Assembly: GCA_002432085.1 (NCBI GenBank)
Contig: DJFN01000143.1
Location: forward strand, 1-10,647
Direction: 5' to 3'
Length of the DNA: 10,647 nucleotides
Origin: Flavobacteriales bacterium UBA5871
GTDB lineage: Bacteria; Bacteroidota; Bacteroidia; Flavobacteriales_D; Crocinitomicaceae
Below are positions 1-6,589 of this stretch, piece by piece. The position numbers and the translations under genes are program-made. Below the pieces are notes generated by a model. It made no database searches and was not told where the DNA came from. It worked only from the letters and a program-made list of their open reading frames with translations. Position 1 is the stretch's first letter. The number at the start of each line of letters is the position of its first letter.

Positions 1-287
1 GACCAGTTGCCGAGCATTTCGAACATCGTGTGGTGATAGGTGTCTACGCCTACTTCTTCGAGATCGTTGTGCTTACCGGAAACGCGCAAACATTTCTGCG
101 AATTCGCCACACGGCGGTGCTTCGGTACGGCATTGCCAAGGAAAAAATCCTTAAACTGGTTCATGCCGGCATTCGTAAACATCAGCGTAGGATCGTTTTT
201 CACCACCATTGGCGCGGATGGAACGATCTGGTGCTGCTTGGATTCGAAAAACCGAAAGTAATGCTCGCGTATTTCCTGTACTGTCAT
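1..287 (-). CDS. alaS: Alanine--tRNA ligase, N-terminal part (cut by window edge)
   Basis: The reverse strand from the ATG at 285-287 reads open to the window edge, giving about 95 residues that begin [19 protein letters not shown]. The segment carries the class II catalytic-core start typical of AlaRS: a [20 protein letters not shown] stretch (about residues 23-42), then QFKDFFLG, the [10 protein letters not shown] segment, and HNDLEEVG leading to [11 protein letters not shown]. AlaRS charges tRNA-Ala with alanine in the cytoplasm. Only about a tenth of the roughly 870-residue enzyme is visible, so the editing and C-Ala domains cannot be judged. The start is chosen because family members begin a few residues before the helix containing REHYFRFFE. 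The gene is divergent from the capA-like gene, and a candidate -7 box lies about 46 bases upstream. I am very confident of the family. Confidence 0.96.
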   Translation of the reverse strand, partial: MTVQEIREHYFRFFESKQHQIVPSAPMVVKNDPTLMFTNAGMNQFKDFFLGNAVPKHRRVANSQKCLRVSGKHNDLEEVGVDTYHHTMFEMLGNW

Positions 288-332
288 GGTGTTCTGCTGT
301 CGTTATGTGCCCGAGGCGCTGTTTTCGGGTCG

Positions 333-340
333 TAAAGTTA
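333..340 (-). promoter_or_regulatory. Candidate -7 box for alaS
   Basis: On the minus strand this reads TAACTTTA, one mismatch from the Bacteroidota -7 consensus TAnnTTTG. It would start transcription about 40 bases before the alaS ATG, a leader length similar to those predicted for capA and HU here. I see no clear -33 TTG, so this is a weak call. Confidence 0.35.
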
Positions 341-595
341 GTTTATTTGCGCTATTCTGAAATTGCTTGGGAAGGAAATCAGAGAGACTATATTCTAAGA
401 TCATATCGGGTTGGATGGTCTCCCGCAGATAGGCGCAGATGGTTATTGCAGTTGTATGTCTATTGGTAAAGCTGAACAAGACTATAATAAACCTTGTACA
501 TCTCTCAATTATTCTGCGAAGATCTGCGGAATTTGCGGGACCATTGGGAGCAATTAACCATGGGCATCGCGTCATCCGCAACACATTAAATTCCC

Positions 596-603
596 TAACT
601 TTG
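596..603 (+). promoter_or_regulatory. Candidate -7 box for the capA-like gene
   Basis: TAACTTTG matches the Bacteroidota -7 consensus TAnnTTTG exactly. Transcription would begin near 608, giving a leader of about 37 bases before the ATG at 645. No TTG is seen at the expected -33 position, which lowers confidence. Confidence 0.5.
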
Positions 604-644
604 TGGCCCGGTAACCTTTACACCGCAATTTCGTTCCACAGGCT

Positions 645-1766
645 ATGATGAAACATTCCGTTCGCAACTCGCTTTTCTTTTCAGCTATCTTACTGCCCGT
701 CGTAGGTGCAGGATTTCTCTTCAGAGACAAGCTGTTCCCGGTTCGTACCAATCAGCAGGTAACGACTGTCGATACGATTCCTGCCGCAGATGACACGCTC
801 ATCACCATTATTGCCGTGGGCGATATGATGTTAGGAACGAACTTCCCGGATGAAAGCCACGTTCCGCCAAACGGACAAAATATCCTCGATCCGGTAAAAG
901 AGATTCTCCGTAATGCCGATCTGACTTTCGGGAACCTGGAAGGAACGGTGCTCAATAGCGGTGGTGATGTGAAAAAATGCAGCGATCCGACGAAATGTTA
1001 TGCGTTCCGTCAGCCGGAATTTGTGGTCGATCATTTAAAAGACGCCGGTTTTGACCTGTTGTCGATCGCAAACAACCACATGGGCGATTTCGGTGAGCCC
1101 GGACGAGCAAATACGCAAAAAGTATTGAAAGAAAAAGGCATTAAATACGCCGGTCTGGAAGTTTGTCCGTGGGACACGATTCATGTAAAAGGATTGGTAG
1201 TCGGAATGACGGCTTTCGCACCGAACACGGCTTGCCTGCGAATCAATGATTACGAACAGGCGCGTCGAATTGTGAAGCAACTGAATGAAATGTGCGATAT
1301 CGTTATCGTTTCGTTTCACGGCGGGGCGGAAGGCTCTTCCAAAACGCATGTGACACGTCAGAAGGAAATCTTCATCGGTGAAGACCGCGGAAATGTACAC
1401 GAGTTCGCTCGCGTGGTAATCGATGCCGGTGCCGATATGGTACTTGGACACGGACCTCACGTAACACGCGCCATGGATTGCTACAAAGGCAAATTCATCA
1501 CCTATTCTATGGGGAATTTCGCGACTTACAGCCGTTTCAACCTTTCAGGAGTGAATGGAATCGCGCCGATCTACAAATTATACGTAACGCGCTCGGGAGA
1601 TTTCGTCAAAGGAGAAATTGTCTCGATTCAACAGCTTGGCGAAGGCGGCCCGACGATCGATCCGCAAGCAAGAGTTCTGACAGCCATTCAGCAGCTTTGC
1701 AAACAGGATTATCCCGAAGTGCTGTGGAAAATTGAATCAAACGGATTTTTCTCAATTGACAATTGA
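645..1766 (+). CDS. CapA-family (PGA_cap) metallophosphatase-like protein
   Basis: This 373-residue protein starts with an uncleaved-looking hydrophobic segment (about residues 8-26), which suggests a membrane-anchored domain facing the periplasm. The CapA/PGA_cap family blocks are present in order: GDMMLG (59-64), GNLEG (96-100), ANNH (142-145), HGGAEG (225-230), GHGPHV (268-273) and SMGNF (288-292). The family has a calcineurin-like fold, and the Asp, Asn and His residues of these blocks are the expected metal ligands. Founding members act in poly-gamma-glutamate capsule synthesis, but no capB/capC neighbours are seen, so the substrate here is unknown. Two ATG codons stand in tandem at 645 and 648; either could be used. 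The last codons (SIDN and the TGA) lie inside a CAATTGAC tandem repeat, so the C-terminus is probably repeat-derived. Confidence 0.9.
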   Translation: MMKHSVRNSLFFSAILLPVVGAGFLFRDKLFPVRTNQQVTTVDTIPAADDTLITIIAVGDMMLGTNFPDESHVPPNGQNILDPVKEILRNADLTFGNLEGTVLNSGGDVKKCSDPTKCYAFRQPEFVVDHLKDAGFDLLSIANNHMGDFGEPGRANTQKVLKEKGIKYAGLEVCPWDTIHVKGLVVGMTAFAPNTACLRINDYEQARRIVKQLNEMCDIVIVSFHGGAEGSSKTHVTRQKEIFIGEDRGNVHEFARVVIDAGADMVLGHGPHVTRAMDCYKGKFITYSMGNFATYSRFNLSGVNGIAPIYKLYVTRSGDFVKGEIVSIQQLGEGGPTIDPQARVLTAIQQLCKQDYPEVLWKIESNGFFSIDN

Positions 1767-1818
1767 CATTTTACAATTGACAAATAATTGTGCATTGTCA
1801 ATTGTCCACTGTCAATTA
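1753..1818. repeat. CAATTGAC repeat tract with inverted copies, between convergent genes
   Basis: Three direct copies of CAATTGAC (1753-1760, 1760-1767, 1774-1781) are followed by inverted copies (GTCAATTG 1797-1804 and GTCAATTA 1811-1818). An 11-base perfect stem joins 1773-1783 to 1795-1805 around an 11-base loop. The tract overlaps the stop codons of both flanking convergent genes (TGA 1764-1766 on plus, TAA 1818-1816 on minus). It may serve as a bidirectional transcription end, but no long T-run follows the stem. Confidence 0.85.
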
Positions 1819-2388
1819 TTTCCACTCGAAGGTTTCCATCAAATGCTTCAGATCCTGTTTCAGATAATCCAGGCTGGGCTTGAGAGAATCGTAGTTCGGG
1901 CGTGAGTTGAAATAGACCATTCCGCTTATGAAGCGCGTCGATGAATCCGTGAGGTAGAACTGGAACGGTGAAGCTACATCGCCTTTCAGCTCGAAGAACG
2001 TTCCGTAAACTTTTGCATCCGGACGAATCACGTGCTCATCCTCAATGCGATCGGCTTTTACCTGGTGTTCTTCCACTTTCGACAACGCGTACTCCACGTA
2101 ATCTTTCAACGGGCGTTCCATTTCGATGTACGAAAAGCTGATGGTTCCGTTCAGCGGACCGAGATCGATGTCTTTGTGACAGGTCGGCTGACCATTTTGC
2201 ATCACATTTGTATAGCTGTAAGCCGTCGAAAGCTCGAACGTATACGGACATTCCGATGAGATCGGCTGGTAAGCGTGTTTCGGGAAATCGTGTCGCAGGT
2301 AAGTCGGTGGTTTCGGAACGGGCGTTTCTTCTCCGCAACGGGCGAAGAGCAATACCATGGCGATGAGTGTTAAAGGCAGTTTAGTCAT
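1816..2388 (-). CDS. gldD: Gliding motility lipoprotein GldD
   Basis: The 190-residue protein has a short signal sequence (K3, hydrophobic 4-16) ending at Cys18, then a proline-rich linker. The PPTYLRHDFP motif (about 27-36) and a CPYTFEL block (about 47-53) are typical of GldD. GldD is an envelope lipoprotein needed for gliding and T9SS function in Flavobacteriia, although its exact role is unsettled. I chose the ATG at 2386-2388 over an in-frame TTG at 2395-2397: the ATG gives a normal signal peptide and overlaps the end of gldE by 8 bases (ATGACTAA), implying translational coupling. The lipobox reads FARC, with Arg at -1 where Gly, Ala or Ser is usual, so lipidation is likely but not certain. 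It is the last gene of the ssb-gldE-gldD operon. Confidence 0.9.
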   Translation of the reverse strand: MTKLPLTLIAMVLLFARCGEETPVPKPPTYLRHDFPKHAYQPISSECPYTFELSTAYSYTNVMQNGQPTCHKDIDLGPLNGTISFSYIEMERPLKDYVEYALSKVEEHQVKADRIEDEHVIRPDAKVYGTFFELKGDVASPFQFYLTDSSTRFISGMVYFNSRPNYDSLKPSLDYLKQDLKHLMETFEWK

Positions 2389-3703
2389 GTTCAACAAGTA
2401 CTTTGATCATTTTAATGCGACGCTTATCGGATGATTCCACGACGAATTTCAATCCACTGAATTTGATGAATTCGTTGTTGCGAAGAATGCGGCCGGCATG
2501 CTCGACGAGAAATCCGCTAATGGTATCCGATTCGCCTTTGCTGGCTTCGAATTCCTTGCCGTCGATGTTCATTACTTTGTAAAAATCGACCAGCGCGGTA
2601 CGACCTTCGAAAAGACAGGTGTCGTCGTCGATGCGGGTATAAACAATCTCGTCGTCGTCGAATTCGTCGGTGATGTCGCCCACGATTTCTTCCAGAACGT
2701 CTTCGAGCGTCACCAGGCCATTGGCGCCGCCGTATTCGTCAACGACCACCGCCATGTGCATTTTCATGCCCTGGAATTCCTTCAGCAGATCGTCGATCTT
2801 TTTATTTTCGGGAACAAAGAATGGCTTACGAACCAGTTGGTTCCAGTCGTAGCTCTGGTTGTTCAGATACGGCAAAAGGTCTTTGATATACAGAATGCCG
2901 GTGACATTATCGAATGATCCTTCATAAACCGGAATACGCGAATAACCGGCTTCTAAAATCACATTTAACACTTCCGGCATGGTCAGCTCGCAGGAAATGG
3001 CCACAACTTCGAGTCGCGGGCGCATGATCTGACGCACATCCGTATTCCCGAACTTCACAATTCCCTCGAGAATGCGGTGTTCTTCTTCCGAAGCGTTTTC
3101 TTCTTTCGTCAATGCCAATGCGTGTTCCAGATCGTCGGAGGAGATGTTCACGCCGCGTTTTCGCGCACGACGGTTAAGCAGGTTCGTTCCCGAAACCAGG
3201 AAATAACGGACCCAGCTGATCGGCGGCAGAATATTGAAAAACGACAACGGTCGGGCCATGATGCGAACGGTCTTTGCACTGTAACGCGATCCGTAGATTT
3301 TCGGTGCAACTTCGCCCAGCAACAAGAGAAAAAACGTAATGCCGATCACTTCGATGAAGAACACGAGCGTTTCGTTCTTGCCCGTGTAAACGGTTTCCAG
3401 CAGGGTGGAAGAGAGGATGATGATGCATACGTTCACCAGGTTGTTGGTGATCAGGATCGTTGCCAGCAGATCTTTCGGCCGGCTCAGTAATTTGAGCGCC
3501 CGCTGACTGTTACCGGAATTTTCTTCTTTCAATTCGTCTTTTTCACCCGGACTTAACGAGAAAAAAGCCACTTCCGAAGCGGAAATCAGCGCCGAAGAAA
3601 CGATCAGCAGCAGGATCAGCAAAATGTAGATGAACACGTCGGGCAAACCGGCGTGCAAAATGACGGGAACAGGGTCGGTACTCAAAGGGTCGATGCTTTC
3701 CAT
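2381..3703 (-). CDS. gldE: Gliding motility-associated protein GldE (CNNM/CBS/CorC family)
   Basis: This 440-residue membrane protein has the HlyC/CorC architecture. An N-terminal CNNM (DUF21) region has hydrophobic segments at about 22-48, 81-104 and 112-133, with the conserved ISASEVAFFSLS motif (40-51) and GEVAPKIYG (130-138). A CBS pair spans about 225-345, with VVDEYGGANGLVTLEDVLEE (320-339) inside it. A C-terminal CorC/HlyC transporter-associated domain covers about 352-437. Relatives are linked to Mg2+/Co2+ handling. The gliding-associated subfamily is encoded beside gldD and supports GldD function; I assign GldE mainly on that gene pairing. The gene starts only 3 bases after the ssb stop codon and overlaps gldD, so the three genes are almost certainly one transcript. 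Confidence 0.92.
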   Translation of the reverse strand: MESIDPLSTDPVPVILHAGLPDVFIYILLILLLIVSSALISASEVAFFSLSPGEKDELKEENSGNSQRALKLLSRPKDLLATILITNNLVNVCIIILSSTLLETVYTGKNETLVFFIEVIGITFFLLLLGEVAPKIYGSRYSAKTVRIMARPLSFFNILPPISWVRYFLVSGTNLLNRRARKRGVNISSDDLEHALALTKEENASEEEHRILEGIVKFGNTDVRQIMRPRLEVVAISCELTMPEVLNVILEAGYSRIPVYEGSFDNVTGILYIKDLLPYLNNQSYDWNQLVRKPFFVPENKKIDDLLKEFQGMKMHMAVVVDEYGGANGLVTLEDVLEEIVGDITDEFDDDEIVYTRIDDDTCLFEGRTALVDFYKVMNIDGKEFEASKGESDTISGFLVEHAGRILRNNEFIKFSGLKFVVESSDKRRIKMIKVLVEHD

Positions 3704-3706
3704 AGG

Positions 3707-4156
3707 CTAGAATGGCAGATCGTCTTCTGCCGACGGATCGAAATCCATTGGTTTTGGTCCGTGATTTTGTTCCTGCGGATAAGGCGGCGGAGTTGGGTCC
3801 GGCCCGCGTTCGTTTTCACCGCGCGGTGTGAGCAATGTCATATTTTCGCCCAGGATTTCGGTCGTGTAACGCGTATTGCCGTCCTTGTCGTTCCAGGAAC
3901 GGGTTTTCAGCTTCCCTTCGACATAGATCTTCTGACCTTTGCGTGCGTATTTTTCCGCTACTTCGGCCAGACCACGCCACAGCACGATGTTGTGCCAGTC
4001 GGTCGTTTCCCTGCGCTCGCCGGTGTTGCGATCGACATACGTTTCGGAAGTTGCCAGCGGAAAGCTCGCTACAACCGCACCGTTTTCCAGTCGGCGCACT
4101 TCCGGGTCCTTGCCCAGATTTCCTATCAGAATGACTTTGTTTACACTACCTGCCAT
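3707..4156 (-). CDS. ssb: Single-stranded DNA-binding protein
   Basis: This 149-residue SSB has an OB-fold domain at about residues 1-110: the N-terminal strand SVNKVILIGNLGKDPEVR, the TTDWHNIVLW block (51-60) and YVEGKL (78-83). A proline-rich linker (about 111-140) leads to the acidic tip DDLPF (145-149). In this family the tip recruits RecO, RecG, PriA, exonucleases and other repair proteins, and the protein coats ssDNA during replication and repair as a tetramer. The length is normal and no key feature is missing. It is the first gene of an operon with gldE and gldD, an essential DNA protein co-transcribed with gliding genes. A perfect -7 box sits only 4 bases before the ATG, so the mRNA may be leaderless. 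Confidence 0.96.
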   Translation of the reverse strand: MAGSVNKVILIGNLGKDPEVRRLENGAVVASFPLATSETYVDRNTGERRETTDWHNIVLWRGLAEVAEKYARKGQKIYVEGKLKTRSWNDKDGNTRYTTEILGENMTLLTPRGENERGPDPTPPPYPQEQNHGPKPMDFDPSAEDDLPF

Positions 4157-4160
4157 AGAA

Positions 4161-4168
4161 CAAATATA
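4161..4168 (-). promoter_or_regulatory. -7 box for the ssb-gldE-gldD operon
   Basis: On the minus strand this reads TATATTTG, a perfect TAnnTTTG. The ATG of ssb follows after only 4 bases, so initiation at the usual distance would fall on or next to the start codon. No convincing -33 TTG is present. A second, more distal promoter is possible. Confidence 0.5.
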
Positions 4169-4224
4169 GGGAATTGCATTTATGGAAAAAGTACCGATAT
4201 TGTATCTTCTTTTAAAAACCTGTT

Positions 4225-5370
4225 ATGTGTCAACCGATTCATTCTGTACTAACCATTCTGATTATCAGTTTACTTTCTTTTCAAACAATCGCGCAAACAA
4301 CCTGTAAGCCGCAATGGGACAGGAGAACGGCCTATCAATTAACGGTCAAAGATGTAATAGTGGAAGCCAGAACGTGGGCAGACCGCTCGGACGCATCACG
4401 AACCATCACTCAGCGCGGCGATACCATTATTGTTTCCCGAGGCGAGCGAACATTAACCACATTTCGAACGAGCGGACCGCTTGTTATTTCTCCTCAGGTA
4501 GTTATGAAGGATGATAGTGGTACCATAATATGGATCGATAGTTTTCAGGTGAGCGGACGGAACCATGACACACAGGAATACCTTGACAGTTTCTGGGGAA
4601 AACAGACGTCGAGATGGCGTTACTATGCGAACGGCATGCCATCGGGAGTTGCCTATAAAGACTGGTATGGAGAAGATACGCTTGTCATCGAATGGGCTCA
4701 AACCGGCATCATAAAGTATAAAAAGCACCAACGCAGGGAATATCGTTATTCAGAAACAGGAGTGTTGCTCTCAGAAACAATGTCAGGATTCCAGGCTTAT
4801 AAAAAGACGTACTATGATCATGGTGTGCTGAAGCAGTTTTCCCTGGATACGCTGGTTAAAAATCAGTTTGTTCAGTTCATCCGGGATTATTCGGCTGCGG
4901 GCGTGCTCCGAATGGAAAGCTGGCTGAAAGATGGAATGCCCTGCGAAACGTGGCGTGAATACAATGAAGCGGGAGCACTCGTTAAGACGATTAAACATAA
5001 GCCACTGATGCCAGGGGTGCCTGTCGAGCTTGCTGTGGGCGTGGAAGAAGCATGGCCTATAGCGGAATACATAGATGAACGGGCCGAGTTTGCTGGTGGA
5101 GAGACTGCTTTTAAGCAAAAAATCGAAAATGAGATGGTGTCCGTTTTTTGCAGTGGAGGCGTTCCGCTCGAAGGCAATTACATTATTCGTTTTGAAATAC
5201 GTGAAGACGGCGCGGTCCGTTTCCTCGATGCCAAAGGCAGCAATGTGGAAAGCATTCGACCGGCACTAAAAACGTTCATGGAGAAATTGCCACGATGGAA
5301 ATCGGGCAGACACAGCGGAAGACATATAACGGAAATCAAAACACTCACCGTCCGTTTCAGCGAAGTCTGA
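4225..5370 (+). CDS. Exported protein with MORN-like repeats and a C-terminal TonB-like domain
   Basis: The 381-residue product begins with a signal peptide (hydrophobic 8-20, probable cleavage after TIAQ at 24). The middle (about 129-258) holds degenerate WxYYxNG / REYRYSETGVLLSE / WREYNEAGALVK units like MORN or YwqK-type repeats. The C-terminus resembles the TonB C-terminal domain: AEFAGGETAFKQKI (287-300), YIIRFEIREDGAVRF (319-333), LPRWKSGRHSG (355-365) and LTVRF (374-378). Unlike a true energy-transducing TonB there is no retained N-terminal anchor and no proline-rich spacer, so energy transduction is doubtful. Such combinations are common in Bacteroidota but have no settled role. An in-frame TAA at 4213-4215 makes the 4225 ATG the first possible start. 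The gene is on the strand opposite to its neighbours ssb and mutY, and its TGA lies at the edge of a TCCTGA repeat tract. Confidence 0.75.
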   Translation: MCQPIHSVLTILIISLLSFQTIAQTTCKPQWDRRTAYQLTVKDVIVEARTWADRSDASRTITQRGDTIIVSRGERTLTTFRTSGPLVISPQVVMKDDSGTIIWIDSFQVSGRNHDTQEYLDSFWGKQTSRWRYYANGMPSGVAYKDWYGEDTLVIEWAQTGIIKYKKHQRREYRYSETGVLLSETMSGFQAYKKTYYDHGVLKQFSLDTLVKNQFVQFIRDYSAAGVLRMESWLKDGMPCETWREYNEAGALVKTIKHKPLMPGVPVELAVGVEEAWPIAEYIDERAEFAGGETAFKQKIENEMVSVFCSGGVPLEGNYIIRFEIREDGAVRFLDAKGSNVESIRPALKTFMEKLPRWKSGRHSGRHITEIKTLTVRFSEV

Positions 5371-5467
5371 TTCTGAATGTCCTGATGTCCTGAAACCTGC
5401 CTGCCGGTAGGCGGGTCTTGCCTTCCTGAAGTCCTGATGTCTTGTCTTCTGAATCCTAAAGTCCTGA
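5366..5467. repeat. TCCTGA degenerate tandem repeat tract between convergent genes
   Basis: Five exact TCCTGA copies (5380-5385, 5388-5393, 5424-5429, 5432-5437, 5462-5467) and variants such as TCTGA and TCCTAA occur at spacings of about 8 bases or multiples, all in the same orientation. The tract runs from the TGA of the upstream plus-strand gene across the TAG of mutY and into its last codons. A GC-rich palindrome sits in the middle. Confidence 0.8.
5395..5416. repeat. GC-rich palindrome (hairpin) inside the TCCTGA tract
   Basis: The 22-base segment starting ACCTGCCTGCC pairs with itself end to end, with only two G-T wobbles and no mismatch, centred on CCGG. From memory, close relatives of this CCTGCCTGCCGG-type palindrome are scattered in intergenic regions of many Bacteroidota genomes. 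It could be a mobile small palindrome or a transcription stop for both flanking genes; no T-run accompanies it. Confidence 0.7.
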
Positions 5468-6481
5468 AATCTCCATATACCGCGACATCAACCGATGAAC
5501 CGGCAGTTTATGCAATCCTTCATTGTCGACTTTAATGAACTGTTCGAAAGCGTCCATTTTCGGTTTTGAAACGCGGTAGAACGCAGCGTGAATCCTTTGA
5601 TGGCTCAGAACATGTTTAGCCGAAAGCTGTTCAATTAGCTGTTCGGTTTTCAGTCCGAAAACGGCCAGCTGTTCTTCGGTTAATTCCGGCCCTTCCGTTT
5701 CGATCATCGGGAATTCGTAGAGGTTGTGCCAGACATCTTTGAAATCGCGTTTGCGAACCAGCAGCGTGCCGTTCTCTTCTATATGGAAGTAATGGAAATA
5801 ACGATCGCGAACAGCCGTTTTCTTGCCTTTCACCGGTCGCGAGCGGTAAAGACCATTCCCCGAAGGACAGGACGAGCGCACGATACAGCTTTCACAATTC
5901 GGATTGGCCGGCGTACAATACAACGCTCCGAATTCCATCACCGATTGGTTGAACAGTGCCGGCATAGCAGCCGGGATCAGTGAATCGGCCAGCAACTGGA
6001 ATTCCTTTTTACCGCCTGTAGAATCGATCGGCGTGTCGATGCCGAAATAACGGCTCAGCACACGATACACGTTGCCATCTACTACGGCGTGCGGCAGGTC
6101 GAAAGCGAATGAAGCGATCGCAGCAGCGGTATATGGCCCGATTCCCTTTAAGGAAAGCAATTCGGCATGCGACGCCGGGAATTCGCCGTTAAAGCGCTCC
6201 ACGACTTCCTTTGCGGTCTTATGAAGATTGCGCGCGCGGGAATAGTAACCGAGACCTTGCCAGAGCTTCAGCACCTGTTCTTCGTCGGCATTGGCGAGGT
6301 GCGTTACGGTCGGAAATTCGTCGACAAAACGGAGGTAATAATTCATCCCCTGATCGACCCGGGTTTGCTGCAAAATGACCTCCGACAACCAGATAAAATA
6401 GGCGTTTTTGGTCCTCCGCCACGGCAGGTCGCGGGCGTTTTGTCTGTACCAATCGGTGATTTGTAGAACAAAATCAGTCAT
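5456..6481 (-). CDS. mutY: A/G-specific adenine DNA glycosylase
   Basis: MutY removes adenine mispaired with 8-oxoguanine in base excision repair. The 341-residue protein shows the HhH-GPD glycosylase core with catalytic Glu34 in WLSEVILQQTRV (31-42), the helix-hairpin-helix LKGIGPYTAAAI (111-122) and catalytic Asp135 in VVDGNVYRVLSR (133-144). The 4Fe-4S ligands are C189, C196, C199 and C205 (C-x6-C-x2-C-x5-C). The region after about 230 is the NUDIX-like 8-oxoG recognition domain, with the HVLSHQRIHAAFY segment near 290-302. The ATG at 6479-6481 fits the family start. The last residues (ISGL and the TAG) are encoded by a TCCTGA-type repeat, so the C-terminal tip is probably not conserved. 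Transcription likely starts from a -7 box overlapping the HU promoter region. Confidence 0.96.
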   Translation of the reverse strand: MTDFVLQITDWYRQNARDLPWRRTKNAYFIWLSEVILQQTRVDQGMNYYLRFVDEFPTVTHLANADEEQVLKLWQGLGYYSRARNLHKTAKEVVERFNGEFPASHAELLSLKGIGPYTAAAIASFAFDLPHAVVDGNVYRVLSRYFGIDTPIDSTGGKKEFQLLADSLIPAAMPALFNQSVMEFGALYCTPANPNCESCIVRSSCPSGNGLYRSRPVKGKKTAVRDRYFHYFHIEENGTLLVRKRDFKDVWHNLYEFPMIETEGPELTEEQLAVFGLKTEQLIEQLSAKHVLSHQRIHAAFYRVSKPKMDAFEQFIKVDNEGLHKLPVHRLMSRYMEISGL

Positions 6482-6514
6482 TTAGGGAAAAATCACATAA
6501 AAAATCTCTGAAAG

Positions 6515-6522
6515 CAAAAATA
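6515..6522 (-). promoter_or_regulatory. -7 box for mutY
   Basis: The minus strand reads TATTTTTG, an exact TAnnTTTG match, giving a leader of about 29 bases before the mutY ATG. Its -33 region (near 6543) would fall on the -7 box of the divergent HU gene. No good -33 TTG is visible. Confidence 0.5.
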
Positions 6523-6538
6523 AACGCTTTGAACGAGT

Positions 6539-6546
6539 TACTTTTG
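6539..6546 (+). promoter_or_regulatory. -7 box for the HU gene
   Basis: TACTTTTG matches TAnnTTTG exactly and would start transcription near 6551, about 39 bases before the HU ATG. The -33 region (near 6518) overlaps the mutY -7 box. A purine-rich AGGA lies just before the ATG. Confidence 0.55.
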
Positions 6547-6589
6547 CGATTGAAAATCACATTGTTGAAAAAATTTAAATTTTAGGAAG

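Larger units (their letters stand above)
288..644. other. Divergent intergenic region alaS/capA
   Basis: These 357 bases separate the divergent alaS and capA-like genes. Apart from one candidate -7 box for each gene I see no supported element. The short open frames here have no family-like composition. An 8-base inverted pair (423-430 with 522-529) is too far apart to mean much. No T-box-like structure was recognised. A small RNA or operator cannot be excluded. Confidence 0.6.

Noticed and set aside
423..529. An 8-base inverted pair (CCGCAGAT at 423-430 and ATCTGCGG at 522-529)
   Set aside because: The arms are about 90 bases apart and short enough to occur by chance, with no supporting inner structure.
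303..648. Open frames of 69 and 93 codons in the alaS/capA gap
   Set aside because: They have no family resemblance and no convincing initiation signal, and they overlap each other on opposite strands. The sequence is better read as a divergent regulatory gap.
1753..1818. CRISPR-like array at the CAATTGAC tract
   Set aside because: The units are 8 bases, adjacent or irregularly spaced, and occur in both orientations, with no spacers and no cas genes nearby.
2389..2397. Upstream TTG as the gldD start
   Set aside because: The ATG at 2386-2388 is a normal start codon, gives a better signal peptide and forms a typical 8-base overlap with gldE.
3653..4252. A 199-codon plus-strand frame opposite ssb and the start of gldE
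   Set aside because: It is antisense to a complete SSB with its acidic tip. The translated product is Arg/Phe-rich and lacks motifs.
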